A DNA stretch of 64,000 nucleotides from Paenibacillus spongiae (GCF_024734895.1 NZ_CP091430.1:6218501-6282500); one strand, 5' to 3'; shown: positions 8,609 to 17,874, numbered from the stretch's first letter. Translations and numbers: made by a program. Notes: generated by a model not told the origin, from the sequence alone.

Positions 8609-8635
8609 AAAACCCGCATTTGATGCGGGTTTTTA
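8609..8635. terminator. Bidirectional terminator
   Basis: AACCCGCA - TTTGA - TGCGGGTT is flanked by an A-run and a T-run. It separates the minus-strand metallopeptidase region from the plus-strand gene at 8774. Confidence 0.75.
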
Positions 8636-8773
8636 TACTTTTCATAGGTTATGTAATCTATTAGTAATTACAATAACTATACATGTATTTGATAGATATT
8701 TAACAGAGTAATGCTAGTTTTAACCAAGGCTTACATCTTATTTAAGCCAAAATAATTAAAGGAGATGAATAAT

Positions 8774-10186
8774 GTGAAAATGAGTAAGTTGGCTGCGGCG
8801 TTGAGTTTATCGGTTCTGATGAGTTCTGTTCCTGTAGCCTTGGTGACGGCAGAATCCATTCCTTCGGTTCTTTCGGAGAAAAAGCAATCAGAGAAAACAT
8901 TCACCGTGTCCTCTGCAGGAGAAGCGCTTCTCGACTTGACGGCGACGGCCCACGGAGTCGGCTGGGACATGGAGGATAAGGAATCCGCGGTCATTACCTT
9001 GACCGTGGACGGCAAGTACAACCAGGATATCGTGCTCTTTATGGGGCAGCGAAAATTTACTTATCAAGTATCTCTCGGTTACATGGAACCGGGCGTACAT
9101 ACGCTGAGTGCCGCCTTTAATCGGGACAAGTCTCCTGTGGGCGCTACAAAGGTTCATATTCAAAAAATGGAGACGACAATTGTGTCAACGGATTCGGAAG
9201 ATGCGCTGGCCTATCGGTTCTCACCTATTCTATATGGACGCAATTTGACTCTTCAGCCTAACTTTTACGAGAATAATCATTCCGATGTGCCGCTTCTGAT
9301 GTATCATACCCTATCCAAAAATACAAACGGGAATCTAACCATTGAGTATACGATTATTTGCTCGAATGAGGATGGAGGAACAAATACGCCTGCGCTAATG
9401 GCGCGGTGGGGTCGTACGACGGATATCGAATGGATTTACCGGGTAACCCTCGATTCCAATCACAATATCGTTTCAGAGAAATACCAGTCTCCCGGACACG
9501 GAACGGTCGATTTTGACGGTCTGAAGGAGCAAGATCATCCGCTCATGTATATCTCCACAAGCAATAATAACTTCACCGCCGTGAAGCCGGGAACGCCGAC
9601 GACCGGATACCGCTTCTTCCTCAACCCTTCGCAGAAGCTTCCCGCTAACCGGACAAGGGAATATATGATGGATACAAATCCATGGATCTATCAAATCATG
9701 GCCCAAGAAATGATCCGTGAAGGAAAGCTTGAACCGCTCCCGAACCCCGATACGAAGGAAGTATCCGATCAGCGAAACTATCTGTTCGTGGAGTTTAATA
9801 AATCGACTTCTCCCGTGAACGGTTCGGTTGGCATCGGCACCGCAATCGGCGTGAAGCTGAAAGGGGATCCGATGCTGTACGTGTCCAATCACAATGTTCC
9901 CGATTGGTCAATTACGCGGGATAACCCTGCGGCGACCACCGTGGAGCTTCCCGCAGGAACAACGGTCGATGCGATCGAGAGCATTCAAGCGATGGCTATC
10001 CCATTTGATAATAATCCGAATGATCCCGTATCCCCGCCGACGGATTACCAAATCACCATTAAAGACGTCAACCGCGCATTCATGCTGGATCGCGACTACC
10101 TGCCGCAAGCATCACTCATGGAATGGCACGGTACGCAAATCTTAACGCCTGGTCAGCCCCATGCAATACTATGGACCGCTTCATAA
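8774..10186 (+). CDS. Secreted protein of unknown family
   Basis: GGAG at 8761-8764 is 9 bases before GTG 8774, which I take as the start; ATG 8765 abuts the RBS. A signal peptide is clear (KMSKLAAALSLSVLMSSVP, probable cleavage after VTAES). The rest, about 445 residues, is a soluble beta-rich extracellular protein with many Asn/Asp/Gly turns; I do not recognise the family. It lies 90 bases before a secreted PHP-type hydrolase on the same strand, suggesting co-transcription and a shared extracytoplasmic job. No catalytic motif stands out. Confidence 0.7.
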   Translation: MKMSKLAAALSLSVLMSSVPVALVTAESIPSVLSEKKQSEKTFTVSSAGEALLDLTATAHGVGWDMEDKESAVITLTVDGKYNQDIVLFMGQRKFTYQVSLGYMEPGVHTLSAAFNRDKSPVGATKVHIQKMETTIVSTDSEDALAYRFSPILYGRNLTLQPNFYENNHSDVPLLMYHTLSKNTNGNLTIEYTIICSNEDGGTNTPALMARWGRTTDIEWIYRVTLDSNHNIVSEKYQSPGHGTVDFDGLKEQDHPLMYISTSNNNFTAVKPGTPTTGYRFFLNPSQKLPANRTREYMMDTNPWIYQIMAQEMIREGKLEPLPNPDTKEVSDQRNYLFVEFNKSTSPVNGSVGIGTAIGVKLKGDPMLYVSNHNVPDWSITRDNPAATTVELPAGTTVDAIESIQAMAIPFDNNPNDPVSPPTDYQITIKDVNRAFMLDRDYLPQASLMEWHGTQILTPGQPHAILWTAS

Positions 10187-10276
10187 TCGCTAATTCCAGG
10201 TTTATACAACCCGTCTCGCGCCTGGTGGAATGTGATCGTCCAATAGTTTAATTAAAATCAGAGGAGTTGTGCGATT

Positions 10277-11755
10277 TTGAAATTAAATAGGAAAGCGATT
10301 CCCTTGTTAGCGGTATCGTTACTTACCACTGCAGCTTTAGCCTCGCAAAGTTTTGATTTGGGGTTAACAGCGCCAACAGCGCAAGCAAAATCGATGAAAA
10401 AGGAAGCTTCTTGGCTTGCTGGCGACCATCATGTTCATAGCGAATGGAGCGTCGGTTGGGACAACTCCACCAATCCGCCAACTGCAATTAGAGGTGGAGA
10501 TGCGATTTATCCGATTACGAAGAATGCTCAGATGGCAAAGCAATACGGTCTGGATTGGATGGTTTCCACCGACCACGGCGGTCCGAACCATTCTAAAGTG
10601 AACCTAGAACAAGCATATCCCGAAGTGCTCAAAGCTCGTGAAGCTGTTCCAGACCTCACATTGTTCTATGGCATGGAATTTGATACGCCCGCAGCCGATC
10701 ATAGCTCGCTAATCATTCCAAAGTCAAAAGACGAATCACAAACGCTATATAATATTGAAAGTAAATTTAACAAACGCGATCCTCATCCTTCCGATCCACA
10801 GCGGGATACGGAAGCCAACATGATTGATGCGCTGAACTACATGAAAAATTTAGTAGAGCCTCCCGTTCTTTTTGCTAACCATCCAGCCCGTTCAGCTAAT
10901 GGAGAAGCGGCTTGGGGACAAGATACGCCGCAAGAGTTCCGTAATTGGAACGATACAGCACCGAACGTATCTGTAGGTATGGAAGGGGCGCCCGGTCATC
11001 AAGCCGGTGCGATCAATCCAGACGGTTCCCTGGATCCAAAGGGAGCCCGTGGCGGCTATGGAAACTTCGCAACCATGGGCGGATTTGATCAGATGAGCGC
11101 TAAGGTCGGCGGCCTTTGGGATTCCATGTTGGGCGAAGGAAGACATTGGTGGATTACTTCTACTTCGGATTCGCACAGGAATTGGCGTGATGGCGGCAGC
11201 GACTTCTGGCCTGGGGAGTATTCCAAGACTTATGTGAAGGCGGAAAACACGTACGCGGACATACTGGATGGCTTGCGCAAAGGCCGTGTGTTTGTCACGA
11301 CGGGTGCTCTTGTAACCGAATTGGACGTTACGGCGAAATCCAAGGGGAATAACGCGTCCATTGGAGAAACGTTAGCGATCAAGGACAATGGTAAAAGCGA
11401 TGTAACGGTTACAATCACATTCAAAGACCCGAACGCTAACAATAGCCATGGCGATAACCCGAGCGTGAAACGAGTAGATTTGATCATGGGTGAAATCACA
11501 GGTAAAGTCGAAGACCGTTCTACGGCTTTCAACCCGACAACAAAAGTCGTGGCTAGGTTCGACGAGAACACTTGGAAGCAAAAAGGCGAGTATATCACCA
11601 TCACGTATAAACTTAATCATGTGGACAAGGACAGCTACATACGCGTTCGCGGTACCAATACCGATGAACTTGAACCAAGCCTTGATCCAAAAGGAGAAGA
11701 TCCATGGACCGATCTTTGGTTCTATTCCAACCCGATCTTCATGAAATTGAAGTAA
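10277..11755 (+). CDS. Secreted PHP-superfamily metallohydrolase (CehA/McbA-like)
   Basis: TTG start at 10277 with GAGGAG 10 bases upstream. The signal peptide ends near TAQA/KSM. Metal-binding segments of the PHP fold appear in order: GDHHVHSEWS (residues ~48-57), WMVSTDHGG (~94), GMEFDTP (~136), LFANHPAR (~197) and TSDSHRNW (~295). These line up with the His/Asp/Glu clusters that bind two or three metals in PHP phosphoesterases and in CehA-type secreted hydrolases. A C-terminal beta domain follows (~340-490). It probably hydrolyses a phosphoester or related ester outside the cell. A strong terminator follows at 11780. Confidence 0.75.
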   Translation: MKLNRKAIPLLAVSLLTTAALASQSFDLGLTAPTAQAKSMKKEASWLAGDHHVHSEWSVGWDNSTNPPTAIRGGDAIYPITKNAQMAKQYGLDWMVSTDHGGPNHSKVNLEQAYPEVLKAREAVPDLTLFYGMEFDTPAADHSSLIIPKSKDESQTLYNIESKFNKRDPHPSDPQRDTEANMIDALNYMKNLVEPPVLFANHPARSANGEAAWGQDTPQEFRNWNDTAPNVSVGMEGAPGHQAGAINPDGSLDPKGARGGYGNFATMGGFDQMSAKVGGLWDSMLGEGRHWWITSTSDSHRNWRDGGSDFWPGEYSKTYVKAENTYADILDGLRKGRVFVTTGALVTELDVTAKSKGNNASIGETLAIKDNGKSDVTVTITFKDPNANNSHGDNPSVKRVDLIMGEITGKVEDRSTAFNPTTKVVARFDENTWKQKGEYITITYKLNHVDKDSYIRVRGTNTDELEPSLDPKGEDPWTDLWFYSNPIFMKLK

Positions 11756-11779
11756 GTTTACAACCATAGTACATGGCTG

Positions 11780-11816
11780 GACGAGGAGTCATGCGCCAAG
11801 GGTGCTCCTCGTCTTT
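11780..11816 (+). terminator. Terminator after the PHP hydrolase
   Basis: GACGAGGAG (11780-11788) pairs with CTCCTCGTC (11805-11813), followed by TTT. It lies inside the upstream extension of the next open frame, which argues for a later start there. Confidence 0.8.
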
Positions 11817-11850
11817 CCATTCGGATCAACCAAAGGATGTGTTGATAGAA

Positions 11851-12927
11851 GTGAAATTAAAATGGACATTCCTTCTTCTTGGTCTCTTGCTGCTAGTCTC
11901 TTCGTCTGCTGCCCATGCGCACAGCAATAACAGTGAAGGTTTTTCTACGATTGATGTTCAAGACCAAACGATCCATTATCGTCTTCAACTCGATATGGTG
12001 GAGTTAAGCCATGCTGCGGGGTTCAAAGTGGATGAGCGACAAACGGACAACGTCGAGGCATTACAACAAGCCCTTACCGTTAACAAGGAATTACTTCAAG
12101 AATATTTGAATACGCATATTCACATTTACGCAGACAGTATACCCGTAGAAGGAACCATAAATGAAGCTTTGATCGCCCAGGTGAAAGATCGTCCATTTGC
12201 AGATCTTTCCCTTTCCTATTCCGCTCGTGAAAAACCAGAGAACTTGATCTTGGAATACAACGCATTCTTCGATGATAGCGATCCTAGTCATGCGAACATG
12301 GCTAAGGTAAATATGGAAGAAAATCAACAGGAGTTTATCTTTACGTATGAAGTTAGAGAACTGAGCCTAGGCGAGATGAGTTTTCTTACCAAAGCAAAGC
12401 AGTTTCTTTCGTTAGGATTAGAGCATATCTTCACGGGTTATGATCATATCCTATTCGTTATCAGCTTACTCATTGGAGCCATGACAATCCGTCATATCCT
12501 TTCCTTGGTCACGGCATTCACGATCGCTCATAGCGTTACGCTTGCGCTAGCAACGTTAGAAATCATTCAATTGCCTGGGAAATTAGTTGAATCTGCGATC
12601 GCTTTAAGCATTATCTACGTTGCGCTTAAAAACATTTTCCAACCCGATACCAAACATAGACCTTGGATAGCCTTTGCTTTTGGCTTGATTCATGGATTCG
12701 GTTTCGCGGGCATCTTATCGGAGTTGAATCTCGGTGGCGGTCATCTGGCCACGTCATTGTTATTCTTCAACCTGGGCATTGAATTAGGCCAGATCCTGAT
12801 CGTATCGCTCTGCTTCCCGATTATTCTTTTAATTAAAAAACGTCTGGCATTAAAGTGGTTGCTGCCGAGTGTATCCACAGCCGTTTTGCTATTTGGGTTC
12901 GTATGGTTTATACAAAGAGCCTTTTAG
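11851..12927 (+). CDS. HupE/UreJ-like membrane protein
   Basis: I choose GTG 11851, which gives a signal peptide (LKWTFLLLGLLLLVSSSA, cleaved near AHA/HS); the frame is open back to 11773, but that part holds the previous terminator. An extracytoplasmic domain covers residues ~25-175. Six or so membrane helices of the HupE/UreJ_2 family follow, with HIFTGYDHILFVISLL, AFTIAHSVTLALA and GLIHGFGFAGIL. The conserved His/Asp residues in these helices suggest metal movement (Ni/Co class) or a related role. It follows the secreted PHP hydrolase on the same strand but is separated from it by a terminator. No hydrogenase or urease genes are in the window, so the substrate is open. Confidence 0.75.
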   Translation: MKLKWTFLLLGLLLLVSSSAAHAHSNNSEGFSTIDVQDQTIHYRLQLDMVELSHAAGFKVDERQTDNVEALQQALTVNKELLQEYLNTHIHIYADSIPVEGTINEALIAQVKDRPFADLSLSYSAREKPENLILEYNAFFDDSDPSHANMAKVNMEENQQEFIFTYEVRELSLGEMSFLTKAKQFLSLGLEHIFTGYDHILFVISLLIGAMTIRHILSLVTAFTIAHSVTLALATLEIIQLPGKLVESAIALSIIYVALKNIFQPDTKHRPWIAFAFGLIHGFGFAGILSELNLGGGHLATSLLFFNLGIELGQILIVSLCFPIILLIKKRLALKWLLPSVSTAVLLFGFVWFIQRAF

Positions 12928-12936
12928 CGCAGGTGT

Positions 12937-13230
12937 TTAGTTTTTGAAGGATAACCCCTTTTCCTTCAAGGCAGTCCTAAGTTTAGGTAAAGAAGCTGGT
13001 CCCATACCGTGAAGCTTCAAAATTTCTTTTTCACTAAATTTTGAGAGCAGCTGCAATGAAGTGATTCCATTGTGCTCCAATGCTCGTCTTGCCGGCGCCG
13101 AGAGTAGCGAAAGAAATCCGTCGTCAGGTTTGCGTTCTTGCTCGCAGATCGGGCAGGAAGGACAATCGCTGCTTTTATAGTATTGGTGTCCGCTGCTGCA
13201 AGTTCTTAAACTTTTTTCTGAAGCTGCCAT
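12937..13230 (-). CDS. Alpha-CTD/HhH-like protein with zinc ribbon
   Basis: The start is ATG 13230, with AAAAGGAG 10 bases before it; the open frame extends to 13365 but overlaps the GNAT gene. The product has 97 residues. Its N-terminal part carries CSSGHQYYKSSDCPSCPICE, a Cys/His cluster like a treble-clef or zinc ribbon. The C-terminal half (LSAPARRALEHNGITSLQLL, then EILKLHGMGPASLPKLRTAL) resembles the RNA polymerase alpha C-terminal helix-hairpin-helix domain. Such stand-alone proteins are common in bacilli; their role is unproven but probably DNA or protein binding. It sits 58 bases after the GNAT gene on the same strand, so they are likely co-transcribed. Confidence 0.75.
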   Translation of the reverse strand: MAASEKSLRTCSSGHQYYKSSDCPSCPICEQERKPDDGFLSLLSAPARRALEHNGITSLQLLSKFSEKEILKLHGMGPASLPKLRTALKEKGLSFKN

Positions 13231-13288
13231 TTCTGCATAGCTCCTTTTCATAAGAGTTTTCAATTTTCTACATTCTTCAGGACGCTTA

Positions 13289-14008
13289 TCAAGTGACCGT
13301 GAAATTGACTCCGTAAAAGGACAGGGCTGATTTTCTTGCCACACGCTGAGAAGCAAGATTCTCACTAAAAGTGCTATATAACGGAAATTTTCCTATCTCC
13401 CGCACCGCCATTGCCCATCCGGCTACAACAGCGGCGGCATATCCTCTTCCACGAAACTGGTCCAAGGTTTCAAGCCCTGCTTCATGTGCCTTGGTAGTGA
13501 TGCGAACGCTGCGGCAGATCGAGACAGCCCGGCTTTCGCGTACGAGCGCTATACAGGGCTGCGCGAAGTCGATTTCGGAGATCAACCATTCGAAACCGCC
13601 GCGCAGCACTTCATCCATATTTTCACGGGTGATCTTGACCACCTGCATGGTCGGAACCGCTTCTTCAGGAACAAGAAAACAAGGACCCATCGTGTACCGT
13701 TCCCCTTGGAGCAGATTCATATATGCCTCAATATGTTTCGGCTTCGTCTGGAAATCCTTCACGATCGGTTCGTCAGCACACAATTTCTCCAGTTGGCTAA
13801 TAAGCCTCTCCGGGACATCGTGCCGAAACCGGCAGAGAGCCGTTCCCTCGGTTGTCCTTCCCAAGAAAAACCGGGGCGCAGAGGCCTCTCCCGGCCAAGG
13901 CTCGTTTATCGTGCGAAGCCGCCTATTCTGGTCATGCGTAAACAGCGCCTCAACATGGAACTCCATCAGCTTATGGGCAGTTGGTATGATTTCTTCATGC
14001 TCTCTCAT
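13289..14008 (-). CDS. GNAT family N-acetyltransferase
   Basis: The start is ATG 14008, preferred over GTG 14029 because GGAGG lies 9 bases upstream. About 239 residues. The C-terminal third has the acetyl-CoA pyrophosphate loop (QFRGRGYAAAVVAGWA, near residue 190) and the usual following helix (SENLASQRVARKSALSFYG). The N-terminal two thirds has the size of a second, diverged GNAT domain. It transfers acetyl from acetyl-CoA to an amine; the substrate is unknown. Confidence 0.75.
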   Translation of the reverse strand: MREHEEIIPTAHKLMEFHVEALFTHDQNRRLRTINEPWPGEASAPRFFLGRTTEGTALCRFRHDVPERLISQLEKLCADEPIVKDFQTKPKHIEAYMNLLQGERYTMGPCFLVPEEAVPTMQVVKITRENMDEVLRGGFEWLISEIDFAQPCIALVRESRAVSICRSVRITTKAHEAGLETLDQFRGRGYAAAVVAGWAMAVREIGKFPLYSTFSENLASQRVARKSALSFYGVNFTVT

Positions 14009-14135
14009 GCTTACGTCCCTCCAATCCACTCCAATGAACGACTATCGTTGTTTGTCATATCAATAATATCAAAATATCAATCTGATGAACCGAGAATATT
14101 TAATCATAATCGAATGTTCCAGCCCGTTGAAACAG

Positions 14136-14180
14136 AATCCCCCTGTTCCGGCAGCACGCAGTTGCCGGAACAGGGGGATT
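14136..14180. terminator. Strong bidirectional terminator
   Basis: AATCCCCCTGTTCCGGCA pairs over 18 bases with TGCCGGAACAGGGGGATT around a 9-base loop. It lies just after the hcp stop. Confidence 0.85.
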
Positions 14181-14206
14181 ATCGTCTATACAGCATAATA
14201 ATCAGA

Positions 14207-15499
14207 TTAGTGCAGCGAGAGCATCTCCGCCATGTCCTCTTGCGCATCGCCGATCAATTTCAGGCCGAACTTTTCGACGAGTACGTTCAAGACACCTTCA
14301 TTTATGAACTCCGGTGCCTTCGGGCCGATCCGGATATCCTGAATTCCAAGGCTGAACAGACCTAATAATATGGCAACGGCCTTCTGTTCGAACCAGGACA
14401 GCACGATGCTGACCGGCAGTTCGTTGACACTGCAGCCGAAGGCATCGGCGAGTGCCAGCGCGATTTTGACCGTAGAACCGGAGTTGTTGCACTGGCCCAA
14501 ATCGATGTACCGCGGGATACCCGTGCCGTCAACCGTACCGTAATCCACATCATTAAAGCGGAACTTACCGCAGGACGTCGTCAGGATTACCGTATCGTTC
14601 GGAAGCGATGTCGCCAGCTCCCGGTAATAATCGCCGCCCTTGCCCGGAGCGTCGCAGCCGGCGATGACGAAGAAGCGCTTGATCAGGCCGTCTTGGACCG
14701 CTTGAATGATTTCCGGGGCAAGCCCGATGACGGTCTCGTGATGATAGCCGGTGGTGAGCACCTGCTCGGAGTCGATATCCGCCTCCGGCAGTTCGAGTGC
14801 CCGCTCGATCAGCGGCGAGAAATCCTCGCCGACGATTTTCGTGACGTTCTCAAGTCCGGCTACTTCATAGGAGAAGAATCGATCCGCATACGTGCCCCGG
14901 ATCGGCATAACGCAGTTGGTTGTCGCCAGGATCGCCCCCGGGAACTGCTCGAACAGCCGGCGCTGGTCGTACCAGGCTTTCCCGATGTTTCCTTTCAAGT
15001 GTGCATATTGCTTCAGCTTCGGATACCCGTGGGCCGGCAGCATTTCGGAGTGGGTATAGATATGGATGCCCTTGCCTTCCGTCTGCTTCAGCAGCTCTTC
15101 CAGTGCAAACAGATTGTGCCCCGTTACGACGATGCATTTGCCTTCGACCTTATTCTGCGGCACCGTAACCGGCTGCGGAATACCGAAGTGCGTCGTATGC
15201 GCACGGTCGAGCACATCCATGATCCGCACCGCAGCATTGCCGACCTTCATGGCCATATCCAGGTGCTCCTGCAAATTGAAATTGGAGTTGGTCAATGTCA
15301 GGTAGAGTGCTTCATGCGTTATTCGATCAACTTCCGGGTCGGAATAGCCAAGCTGTCTGGCGTGCGTCGCATAAGCGGCAATTCCCTTCAATGCAAAAAT
15401 AATCGTATCCTGCAGGCTTGCGATCGTCTCATCTTTTCCGCATACCCCGATAATCTTGCAGCCGCCCCTCGGCGTTTGTTCGCACTGATAACAAAACAT
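14207..15499 (-). CDS. hcp: Hydroxylamine reductase / hybrid cluster protein
   Basis: 430 residues from ATG 15499. The N-terminal cluster cysteines are at MFCYQCEQTPRGGCKIIGVC (C3, C6, then C14 and C20, the short class spacing). Later Cys/His/Glu ligands of the hybrid Fe-S-O cluster appear in VTGHN, TTNCVMP, IAGCDAPG, LTTSCGK and DLGQCNNSGS. The enzyme reduces hydroxylamine and is also a high-affinity NO reductase in nitrosative-stress defence, in the cytoplasm. It appears as a single gene between a strong terminator and an upstream region with an FNR/CRP-type palindrome, so induction under low oxygen or NO is likely. Length is slightly short of 530-550-residue enterobacterial forms but normal for the shorter class. 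Confidence 0.93.
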   Translation of the reverse strand: MFCYQCEQTPRGGCKIIGVCGKDETIASLQDTIIFALKGIAAYATHARQLGYSDPEVDRITHEALYLTLTNSNFNLQEHLDMAMKVGNAAVRIMDVLDRAHTTHFGIPQPVTVPQNKVEGKCIVVTGHNLFALEELLKQTEGKGIHIYTHSEMLPAHGYPKLKQYAHLKGNIGKAWYDQRRLFEQFPGAILATTNCVMPIRGTYADRFFSYEVAGLENVTKIVGEDFSPLIERALELPEADIDSEQVLTTGYHHETVIGLAPEIIQAVQDGLIKRFFVIAGCDAPGKGGDYYRELATSLPNDTVILTTSCGKFRFNDVDYGTVDGTGIPRYIDLGQCNNSGSTVKIALALADAFGCSVNELPVSIVLSWFEQKAVAILLGLFSLGIQDIRIGPKAPEFINEGVLNVLVEKFGLKLIGDAQEDMAEMLSLH

Positions 15500-15573
15500 G
15501 ATCCATCCCCCATTCGTTGATTCGCTTTTGTTCGCTTACAACGATTAGCTTATCAGAATCGGGAGGCGGCTTA

Positions 15574-15589
15574 TGTGATGATTCTCACA
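15574..15589. promoter_or_regulatory. FNR/CRP-type palindrome upstream of hcp
   Basis: TGTGATGATTCTCACA matches the TGTGA-N6-TCACA consensus of Bacillus FNR and CRP relatives exactly. It is centred about 82 bases before the hcp start codon, where an activator would sit. Confidence 0.7.
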
Positions 15590-15593
15590 CTTA

Positions 15594-15737
15594 TCAGGTG
15601 TTTTCTATAAGACCATAGTGAACGCCCATAGGGTCGATAATAAACGCCAGTTTGACGTTTCCGAAATCCATCACTTCTTGAATCGCCTTGCCGCCATGTT
15701 CTACAGCTTTCGCAATCGATTCATCGATGGAGTCGGT
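15594..15737 (-). pseudogene. C-terminal fragment of a VOC/glyoxalase-type protein
   Basis: The frame reads TDSIDESIAKAVEHGGKAI, then IIDPMGVHYGLIENT and TGA at 15594. This is the last repeat of a vicinal-oxygen-chelate domain (DPxGxxxGL...E). The frame is cut upstream by TAG at 15738, next to the end of amj, so only about 47 codons remain. Confidence 0.65.
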
Positions 15738-15750
15738 CTATTCTCCCCCT

Positions 15751-16542
15751 TCATCCTACCACCCATTTAATCCAGTAAGCAGCCGGCACCAGTAATACCT
15801 GAGCAAGAACCGTTCCTAATAACCGCGAAATCATTAACATTCCAAAAATCTTATGAAGTACAGCGATCTCTTGTTCTCCTCTAAGCACTTTATCGGTCAT
15901 TAAACCAATTCGTGGATCAATGATTATAGTCAGTAATATTGTCGCGATTCCATTGATTAATCCAGAAGATTGTGATGCGGCAATTGAATGATCCATGGTT
16001 AATGTTGAAGCAAGCAGCGCGGCCAACACGCCAATTGTATAAATTGCCGTCACCAAACAATTAAGAACAACTAACTTTGTTGGAATGCCTCCAGTCCTCA
16101 ATCGTGACAACATCGTGAATGTTGGAAAGCGCAAATGATACCGTACGTTCTGTAATTGTTGAGTGGAAACCGAAGAACGGACCAACTGGGGTATGGAACC
16201 AGCCACTTCAAAATGGGATATGACCCTAGAAGAAAGCAAAACAGCTGACGGGAACAACAATAATGCTGCACATGTTCCCATGGTCGCTGCACCAATAATA
16301 ACTCGTAGCTGATCAATTAGATTATAGTCTGCATGATGTTTGGCGAAGTCTATGATTTTGCCGGTAAGCGGTGCCTGTACCATATTCGCTGTTCTTGAAA
16401 TCAGGAGTATGATTCCCGACAAGGATAACGCAACCGCCAACTTCCCCAAACGAACTCCTGCTGAGCGAAGGGAATAAGTAAGCGTCTCTGCAAGATGAAT
16501 AACGAAAGTAAACAGTGAAACAAGCATGACTTGCTCGATCAC
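15751..16542 (-). CDS. amj: Lipid II flippase Amj
   Basis: About 263 residues of almost continuous membrane helices. The opening VMLVSLFTFVIHLAETLTYS and the segment SRTANMVQAPLTGKIIDFA are characteristic of Amj (alternate MurJ, YdaH of B. subtilis). Amj moves lipid-linked peptidoglycan precursor across the membrane and substitutes for MurJ. GAGG lies 8 bases before GTG 16542; the in-frame GTG at 16551 overlaps that RBS. In B. subtilis amj is induced by envelope stress through SigM; I could not confirm such a promoter here. The VOC fragment right after its stop marks an old deletion junction. Confidence 0.85.
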   Translation of the reverse strand: MIEQVMLVSLFTFVIHLAETLTYSLRSAGVRLGKLAVALSLSGIILLISRTANMVQAPLTGKIIDFAKHHADYNLIDQLRVIIGAATMGTCAALLLFPSAVLLSSRVISHFEVAGSIPQLVRSSVSTQQLQNVRYHLRFPTFTMLSRLRTGGIPTKLVVLNCLVTAIYTIGVLAALLASTLTMDHSIAASQSSGLINGIATILLTIIIDPRIGLMTDKVLRGEQEIAVLHKIFGMLMISRLLGTVLAQVLLVPAAYWIKWVVG

Positions 16543-16932
16543 AAAGCGCACCTCACTCGTTTAGTAATAACCGTGTATATTTTCTAACTCAAAGATGCCT
16601 GAAAAACACTTATGCCTAATTATAGAGAGGTTAGACATGTCCAAAAAGAGAAAAAAGCATCTTAGCTTTTTCCAGTTTTAGTCATGAGCTTCTGTTGAAA
16701 CGGTCGCTCTCCTTTTGAGTTCAACATAAAAAATGCTGCCCTGGAGAGTTTCTCCATGAGCAGCATTTCTCGAATACTACATACTAATCTGTTCGCGTAA
16801 TATGCAATGGGCTAATCGATTTACAAAGTTAATCCATTCATTTTATGGGCGTGTCAAAACAATCAGATTCAACTACATGGGTTGATATGTCAATCCTATA
16901 TGGAGTTTGATTAGGTATAAATCTGCACGTGG
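16543..16932. other. Intergenic region with two hairpins
   Basis: It contains AAAAAGC...GCTTTTT at about 16652-16672 and the stronger terminator at 16731-16767. I see no coding frame in either direction. Confidence 0.5.
16731..16767 (-). terminator. Terminator of the 16933-17874 gene
   Basis: AAATGCTGC ... GCAGCATTT with an inner TGGAGA/TCTCCA stem; a T-run follows on the minus strand. Confidence 0.75.
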
Positions 16933-17874
16933 TTAAATCAGTCGATCCAAGCCGATTGCGCTGATTAATAGCCGCTCTTTCTTGTTTCCTAGCATTTTTT
17001 GTGTCCAATCTACAAAACCGCCATCACCAATGTAATACTCCTTGCCTTCTATAACAGTCTTTAAGGTGAATTGCAGTCCTTTGTAATACTGGTTTTCCTT
17101 GTTTGGCTCACCTGTACTTATCGATACATTCGTGGAGTGCTCATGCCCGCATTTTATAATCCGTGAGAACAGTCCGGCCGTGTCTTTGTAACCGTCACGT
17201 TCACTACATATTAACTCGATCTCAGACCCGAAAAGAGTTTTGAAAATGCTTTGGTAAACCGCTATATGTTCCCAAAAAGATTGTTTCTCGAAGCTGTAGG
17301 ACCCTTTGTCTATTCCTGAAGTCACCATACCGAACAAATGGAAATGCGGCAGCATCCCTGGCGTATCTCCAAAGAATTGCGCACGGACATGTCTATGAGT
17401 CGTACAGAAACGAATGAAATCTTCTCTCTTATCCTCATTGGTCTTAATGAAATCACTGATATGCAATGCTAAGAGATTCGTTGCATCCGATACAACTTCC
17501 GTTCCTCTTAGTGCGGATATGACCTTATTTTGATCAACTGTACCCACTACAGAGGCACAGCCCAGAGGTGCGACCGGCGACAATTGAATTGGAGAAACGC
17601 CATGATTCAATGCCACCTTCAGGACATCCATTTCCAGTTGTTTTAGCTGAAGCGGATCTACCTTTGCCGGGTGTACAAAACGGTTTTCTCTGTATCTTTT
17701 CAGAAGGTCACCCGGAGAAGACTGATTAATCTTTTCATTAAACAATTTCAAGAGAAGCGTATTTAAATCGCTACCCGAGATCTGTTCTGCCAGGAGAGTT
17801 AGCAAATCAGGTTTCCCCAGTTTGTTCAATACTCTTTCAAGCTCTGCTGAAAGGATACGGTCCAAAGCATTCAC
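16933..17874 (-). CDS. Unrecognised protein with class II aaRS-like features
   Basis: 313 residues, soluble. It is not a family I can name firmly. Near residues 95-125, LSPVAPLGCASVVGTVDQ and ALRGTEVVSDATN read like the order of class II synthetase motif regions. The C-terminus GDGGFVDWTQKM...SAIGLDRLI resembles motif 3 of HisRS/HisZ-like catalytic cores (G...GLxRL). HRHVRAQFF with PHFHLFGMVTSG may be the motif-2 region. No anticodon-binding domain is present. If the resemblance is real, it would be a stand-alone paralogue with a non-translation role. It is a single gene with its own terminator and no functional neighbours. Confidence 0.45.
   Translation of the reverse strand: MNALDRILSAELERVLNKLGKPDLLTLLAEQISGSDLNTLLLKLFNEKINQSSPGDLLKRYRENRFVHPAKVDPLQLKQLEMDVLKVALNHGVSPIQLSPVAPLGCASVVGTVDQNKVISALRGTEVVSDATNLLALHISDFIKTNEDKREDFIRFCTTHRHVRAQFFGDTPGMLPHFHLFGMVTSGIDKGSYSFEKQSFWEHIAVYQSIFKTLFGSEIELICSERDGYKDTAGLFSRIIKCGHEHSTNVSISTGEPNKENQYYKGLQFTLKTVIEGKEYYIGDGGFVDWTQKMLGNKKERLLISAIGLDRLI

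Noticed and set aside
11773..11850. N-terminal extension of the HupE-like protein
   Set aside because: This part contains the terminator of the preceding gene, and a normal signal peptide begins at 11851.
13484..14365. 293-codon plus-strand open frame
   Set aside because: It is antisense to the GNAT and hcp genes and crosses a strong terminator; no RBS or family features.
14693..15520. 275-codon plus-strand open frame opposite hcp
   Set aside because: Shadow of the hcp reading frame, with composition set by its codon usage.
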